DNA of 64,000 nt from Isoetes taiwanensis (lineage: Eukaryota > Streptophyta > Lycopodiopsida > Isoetales > Isoetaceae): positions 62,001-126,000 of the forward strand of contig JAJEKV010000338.1 of assembly GCA_021234155.1 (NCBI GenBank), read 5' to 3'. Both the position numbers and the translations under genes were made by a program. The notes below the pieces were generated by a model. The model saw only the letters and a list, made by a program, of their open reading frames with translations. It had not been told where the DNA came from and did not search any database. Positions 58,960 to 64,000 of this stretch are shown piece after piece. Within the stretch, counting starts at the first letter, position 1; each line of letters begins with the position of its first letter.

Positions 58960-60520
58960 CTTTCAATACATGTGTAGATTATAAGTTCATGTTATACAAA
59001 AAGTGTAACTAGATATATTTTTAGAGACAAGATTTTGACCTTTTTTTTCCATGTACTTACAATCATTTCTTTTTAACATATGGGCAAACCCATCAGGAAA
59101 CAACAAACTATTAATGCGCAGGACACTCAAGGGACCAGGAAAATAAAAGCCAAAGAACAAGTATCGAATTCCTATATGAGAGAATTGAATTAAAAATTTT
59201 ATCGACTGCAAAAGGACGTCCATGGAATCCAGTACAACAGAGAGGATAATAAATCTATGGAATCCAGTACAACAGATAGAATAATAAGTCCATTATTGTG
59301 CAAAATTTAGAAAACCCCACCCCAAACAATTTTCAAGAGAAAAGACTCAAGAGTGATGAGCTTATCGAGATAAATATATATGTATCAATGTGTTGGCTAT
59401 TGATCTAGGTGGGGAAAATTGGACGAGCAACTCCATGATATAAGATGTAATACCACCACCTTTGACATCTACAAAGTATAACTGGTTATAGGAGTAACTA
59501 ACACAAATTTAATAGTCTCAAACGCTAGACAAATTTGAAAGGTACAGTATTCATCTTCAAGTGCTCCTATATTTTGTAACATTGGCATATCCTTGTCTAC
59601 ACAAATAGATGCAATTGTGTATCTCTTTATAGGCAAGTGTGCTTACATGTATGTGGCATGATCAAGCATAGTTTCAAACGAGTGAGATGGACATTGCTAT
59701 TCAGAGGAGATTAACAAAAACAAGTCTAGATTTAGATTTTTCTAGATAGTTGTAAGCTGCATGATTGGGACAAGTTAGTGTGTGCAACATAGACTTGTCC
59801 TACTTAAATAGGAGATTGAACTGCAAGGTGAACAATTTCCATGAATTTCATAGGGCTACAGTCCAAAATGTTTGTATCTTTGCATACTTCCACTTTGTTA
59901 AAATATATGGTTTTGATGATACATTTGACAAGTAATTTGATAGCATCGTGTGCGAAAACATTTTGCTTTTAGTTCATTCTCCTTCCCCCCTTCCCCTTGA
60001 CTATCCCCAAAGTAGGCCTTTATTGAAAACAAAACACATGGTGGGGGCTATGCACGAGTATGGACTATTATGGACTATTACAATTAGTGTATTCAACATG
60101 CTAAGCATGGGCTATTTGTGCAGTAGATATAGAGGCTATGCACCTAGAGTGATAGCGCTATTCGACTTTGAGGTGAATAGCTGGTATTGATCCATGATTT
60201 TGTTTTAGCCCACAAACATATACTTCACATGGTTTAAGAATGCAACACGTGCATATGATATTCAGATTTGTTGGAACTTTAGTAGAAAATATGTATTTTA
60301 TGATACGTTAGTTAGAGCGCCTTTATGGGCTATATGTTGACCATTGAATGGCAAGTCATTTAGACTATAGAATAGAATAGAATTTTATGCTATGGGGAGT
60401 CTAATGAAATTCCCGACTTGCAATAAATGGTAGAAGGAAGGACGACTAGTATAACTAAGAAGAAAGATGAGTTGAAGACAGTCCTCTTGTTTACTCGCAA
60501 ATTAGGCCATTTTTTGGTGG
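58960..60520. other. Intergenic DNA and MYB gene 2 upstream region
   Basis: AT-rich. A short (TAGAA)n run at 60,366-60,380 resembles the LINE tail in reverse but has little LINE sequence beside it. A tandem duplication TATGGACTATTA occurs at 60,060. No promoter element stands out upstream of 60,524. Confidence 0.3.
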
Positions 60521-60523
60521 AAT

Positions 60524-61517
60524 ATGAAGGGTTGTTCTTGTTGCTCGAGTTCTAGAAAGGTTAGAAGAGGTCTATGGTCTCCAGATGAAGACGCTTGTTT
60601 GCAAAGGTTTATTCAGGCTAATGGGATCAAGTGTTGGAGTCACATTCCTCTTGAAGCTGGTGATGGTCCGCGCCATTTTAATTCAATTCAACTTAATATA
60701 GTCATTGAGTTTCATTATATTTTAATTCAATTCAGTTGAATTAAACTAGACCTATTTTGCTTTACTTCTATATATAATAAATATATGCATTTGTCTTTGC
60801 TTTTGTGACAAAATCATGATCTGAATTGTGGGCAGGACTAGAGCGTTGTGGAAAGAGCTGCAGACTTAGGTGGATCAATTACCTCCGTCCAGACTTGAAA
60901 CGGGGCAACTTCTCTCTTGAAGAACAAAAGGTCATAATTAACCTGCATTCTCAATTTGGCAACAGGTAATCAGCTTAATATGATCTATCCATGCGTTCCT
61001 TTTTTTTTCTCAATAATTCCAAAAGCTTTTATATTGCAGATGGTCTTTTATTGCCAAACAACTACCAGGCCGGACAGATAACGAAATTAAAAACTTCTGG
61101 ACTGGCTATGTCAAGGGCATATCCAGAATTCAAAACATTAGCAAAGTCTTAAATGTAAAAAAAATCTCAAATTTAGATACTGCAACGCACAGACAAGAAT
61201 CTCAATCCCAGTCTGAAGGTACAGCAAGGTCCAGTTCATCATATATATCGAGAAGTGAAAAAATTACAGGTAACACGAGAACACCATTGTTCTTAACATG
61301 GTGGCCAGATTCTGATCCTATTCCGAAACATGATAATTATGCTGCAGCACAATCCCAACACCATCATTTAAGTATTTCGCATGATGATGCAGATCGGTCT
61401 TCTTCGGATGCATCATCTCCGTGCACACTGGAGTTTGCAAATTGGTCTAATAGCATTATGGAAGACATGGACTGGAATGAACTTTGGGATCAATTATGTG
61501 ATGAAAATTTTGCTTGA
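60524..61517 (+). CDS. R2R3-MYB transcription factor, gene 2
   Basis: A paralogue of gene 1, of about 247 residues, presumably nuclear. Exons 60524-60659, 60836-60965 (130 bp, the same length as exon 2 of gene 1) and 61040-61517, with the same intron phases 1 and 2. It opens [16 protein letters not shown] at a clear ATG. R2 continues [35 protein letters not shown] and [16 protein letters not shown]3 has [31 protein letters not shown] and [10 protein letters not shown]. The tail keeps [13 protein letters not shown] and ends [13 protein letters not shown], echoing gene 1 ([21 protein letters not shown]). Between them is a serine- and histidine-rich linker. No bHLH-interaction signature in R3. 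Gene intact by eye. Confidence 0.92.
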
Positions 61518-61698
61518 CAACAATAATGTGAAGATTTATGTGCTGTGCATATTTTACATATCTATTGCCATGGTTATTTTCATTGCTAATTTATTGTACC
61601 TATTAGATTGTGGTACATATATATACATATTTTATAAATCAAACGTCAATGTAGATAAAGACCTTTGACAGACTATACTTGCTGCTACAATTCCGGCT

Positions 61699-62095
61699 CG
61701 TACCTTTGTGGCAAGGCCAATTCTTTTCTTTTGTCCCATTTCGCTGTAGTTTCTGTTCTTCAATCACGAGCCGAACCCTCTTAGTATGGAGGTTGGGGAG
61801 CGGGTCACCTGGAAACCGGAATGGAGGCCCCAACCTCCATTCCCCTATATATATCATATAACTTTCAACACAACATGTTTTGGAATGGTAAAAAATTTCG
61901 CTTGATATTTTTAAGAATGCCAAAACTAATTCGGCCGTTCTCTCCATGGTAGGACCCCAGAATGGTACCGAACACTTTAAATTTAAGGCTTGCTTGCTTT
62001 CGTACCTTTGTGGTAGGCCAATTCTTTTCTTCCATGTCCCATTTCGCTGTAGTTTCTGTTCTTCAATCACGAGCCAAACCCTTTTAGTATGGAGT
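61699..62095. repeat. Direct repeats of about 95 bp, 300 bp apart, with an inner hairpin
   Basis: TCGTACCTTTGTGG..GGCCAATTC to AACCCTCTTAGTATGGA at 61,699-61,790 recurs at about 62,000-62,092 with few changes. Between them, ATGGAGGTTGGGG (61786-61798) pairs with CCCCAACCTCCAT (61828-61840). The layout resembles a very small LTR element (TRIM) or a partial tandem duplication; no primer-binding site was found. It lies just past MYB gene 2. Confidence 0.6.
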
Positions 62096-62454
62096 TCTTC
62101 TTGACCAAAAATAGTGCGCAATAATGGAGCAGAGGATCGACAATGCCTTGTTAGAGCAAATATTTTACTGTTTCTTTCTTCAAGATGGTCTCGTAACTTT
62201 TCAGTATTAATTCATGTTGCTTTATGTTTTTCTTGGCTTGGTCGGTTCTTATTTTCTTCAAAAAAAGTGTCGGACTCTCATACTCTTGCTTTTGAGTCTT
62301 TCTGATCTTCCTCAGCTGGATCTGAAAATTAATCTTTGAATTTTGCTAAGTCCGTTGTTGCCCCAGAACTCATATTGAACCCTAGAACGTCGTATAAATT
62401 CATCGGTCTCTTCTGAAGCTTTAATAATGCTCCCTGCTTATCCATGGCACTAAG

Positions 62455-62536
62455 TACCAAGCAGAAGAGATTAAGGAGAAGGGCAACGTATTTTAAATGG
62501 GAAAAACTGGGAGCTGCTATTGAAGCTTATACTGAG
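62455..62536 (+). pseudogene. TPR-like exon with a frameshift
   Basis: One frame reads YQAEEIKEKGN (from 62455 to 62487). The next frame reads YFKWEKLGAAIEAYTE (from 62489 to 62536), followed by a GTACCC donor. Together they match a tetratricopeptide (TPR) helix pair of the co-chaperone type (KGN..F/YFK....AIEAYTEAI). One extra base, or two missing, at 62,488 breaks it. Alternatively the ATG at about 62,444 starts a different protein in the second frame (MALSTKQKRLRRRATYFKWE). No further TPR exon was found before the window ends. Confidence 0.35.
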
Positions 62537-62938
62537 GTACCCTTCAATCTATGTTGGTGCATATATATTGGATCCTCTGTACATTGTTAACCGTAGATTT
62601 TTTGTCCCATAAAATATGTGTCTCAAGGATGCATCTTATGGAGTAGCCTAGCTCTGATAATGTTTTAAGCTTGTGTACTTCTGACCCGTTTCCCCTGAAT
62701 CCATGGTTCGTCAAGCAGTTTTAATTTATTCATGTGCATTGGGATAAAGATTTGGAGATGGTGTAAGCAGCAGATTTTTTGTTGTGGTTTTATGGCTTAT
62801 GGCTTATGGCAGATTTTTTGTTGTGGTGTATTGCTACCTCAAGAAATGAGAACACCCAAGACATTACTTTCTTGATAATTTAGTGGCTTTGGATTTGCTT
62901 GCCTTTTCTTTTTAAAAGTGTTGGACAGATGATCCAGG

Positions 62939-63197
62939 CAGGCTTTGATGCCAAAGATAGAGCTACCGTTGGATTCTACTGCATTCTTGGCATCCTGGGA
63001 CTTGTGATTGTTTTATTTCTTGCTACTATATGGCAAGTTGCAGCTTCAAATGCATCTGATGATATGCCCTATGGATCAGTCAGAGCAACTTTAGTGGAAA
63101 ATTTGTTGCTTTGGAACCCCATTGCTTGTGCATTGAGCCATCTTGTAGGGTTGATTCCTGAAGTTAGGAAGTTCTTCCTTCCCAGCCTCCATCACCT
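62939..63197 (+). CDS. Probable exon of a small membrane protein, unrecognised
   Basis: An open frame is bounded by a CAG acceptor (62,936-62,938) and a strong GTGAGT donor (63,198). It reads MIQAGFDAKDRATVGFYC, a hydrophobic segment LGILGLVIVLFLATIW (one transmembrane helix), then NASDDMPYGSVRATLVENLL and GLIPEVRKFFLP. Composition and codon flow look like real coding sequence. I recognise no family. It may belong with the TPR-like exon upstream or be a separate gene continuing beyond the window. If the donor is not used, the frame ends at TGA 63,199-63,201. Confidence 0.4.
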
Positions 63198-63204
63198 GTG
63201 AGTT

Positions 63205-64000
63205 ATTTTTATCGTTTTTGCTAGGAACCCAATATGTAGTTTCAGAAGGTGTAAATCTTGGTTTTTATCTGGTCCTCATAAAATTACAGTCATATTCTTA
63301 CATTTATAGCGGTCTTACCCTGTTCTTCATGCTCTAGCATTTTATTTGATGAAACTATATTTAGGCATTTCAATGTAATTTCACAATGACTTGCATTCTT
63401 AGAGTTCTATTTGCTTCATCTACTTTGGTAGATATCCTTTTTTATTGTCTTCTCCATTACTGGCCTATCTCTGCTGTTGGTTACTATTGTTACGTTATTG
63501 AGAGAGTCATGTGGCTTTCCTCAGTTGCCATAGTCTGCCATGTTTTGTTTGAGGGCGTCACTTCTGAATTCATTTGCCCATTTTATTTTCTAGTTTTATT
63601 GTTCAGCATGCTCTATTCAGTTATCCTTCGCCATTGCACTAGACTTCCCTTGGATGGATCAGGACAGTTGTGGAATTGCCAGAAAGCATTTATTGTCATA
63701 TTCATTTCATTTTCATTTTCATTTATTGTCGAGCTTCAAGATCTATAATAGCTGGAATTGTCTATATTGGCTTTTTTTTTAGTGTTTTTTTGTTTTTGCT
63801 TAGAGATGTTTTTGGTTTGAACAAATAAATAAAAATTCAAAAAACATTGGCAAGTTCATGAATAACATATAACGTAAAGCACAAATCCCATAACATACAA
63901 AAACAAAAAATTCAAAAAAAAAAAAACATTGATACAAAATGCGTCTAATAAAGCGCGGCCACCATAACATCATCTCCCAAAGTAAGGAATGAAAGAGGCC
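63205..64000. other. Probable intron or intergenic DNA with a dispersed repeat at its end
   Basis: T-rich plus strand. A 120-codon hydrophobic open frame at 63,386-63,748 reflects T-richness and shows no protein signature. From about 63,837 to 63,975 the sequence repeats 55,013-55,140. No further exon was recognised. Confidence 0.35.

Noticed and set aside
63386-63748. 120-codon hydrophobic frame as a membrane protein
   Set aside because: The hydrophobicity follows from T-rich DNA; no splice signals, motif or sensible start.
1-64000. CRISPR arrays, rRNA genes, bacterial operons
   Set aside because: None present; spliced genes and retroelements show a eukaryotic nuclear origin.

Overview
The window looks like nuclear DNA of a land plant that makes flagellated sperm, most likely a fern. 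It is AT-rich, and its genes have several to many GT-AG introns. It holds two R2R3-MYB genes, a plant-type family, together with a gene for an axonemal inner-arm dynein intermediate chain of the WDR63/DNAI3 family. Flowering plants and conifers lost that chain, while ferns, lycophytes, bryophytes, cycads and Ginkgo keep motile sperm. Fern is an inference. Motile sperm plus MYB genes is the firm part.

Layout. 1-6.5 kb: AT-rich intergenic DNA with a minus-strand LTR-retrotransposon primer-binding site (1032-1043) and a decayed minus-strand tRNA-Ile(AAU) (4158-4231). 6.6-15.4 kb: fifteen plus-strand exons of the DNAI3-like gene, about 706 residues, lacking the family's N-terminus; its introns hold a tRNA-derived SINE and tandem repeats. 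16.8-21.9 kb: a plus-strand, many-exon gene with a RING-like zinc cluster, an acidic VEETK repeat and a Ulp1/C48 cysteine-protease domain, broken by stops. It faces a minus-strand, Cys-rich transposase-like ORF. I read the pair as a decayed two-gene DNA transposon. 22-35.3 kb: a nest of retroelements, with a minus-strand LINE (24.2-27.06 kb), a plus-strand Ty3/gypsy pol cut by two copies of an unidentified 1.9 kb module, and its 3' LTR (from 33,869). 35.3-38 kb: a plus-strand LINE. 38.3-41.6 kb: a 1.5 kb tandem duplication carrying foldback elements and short AAAGTCAATATTCC repeats. 41.8-42.9 kb: R2R3-MYB gene 1. 43-60 kb: intergenic DNA with LINE copies of two families, an inverted-repeat element (45.3-45.9 kb), simple repeats and unrecognised fragments. 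60.5-61.5 kb: R2R3-MYB gene 2, a paralogue of gene 1. 62.4-64 kb: possible exons of one or two plus-strand genes running off the window.

The likely working host genes are the dynein chain (sperm motility) and the two MYBs (transcription factors). Nearly everything else is transposon-derived and mostly broken. The most unusual region is the Ulp1/Cys-rich pair at 16.8-21.9 kb. Exon boundaries were read by eye from splice sites, reading frame and family resemblance; no search was run.
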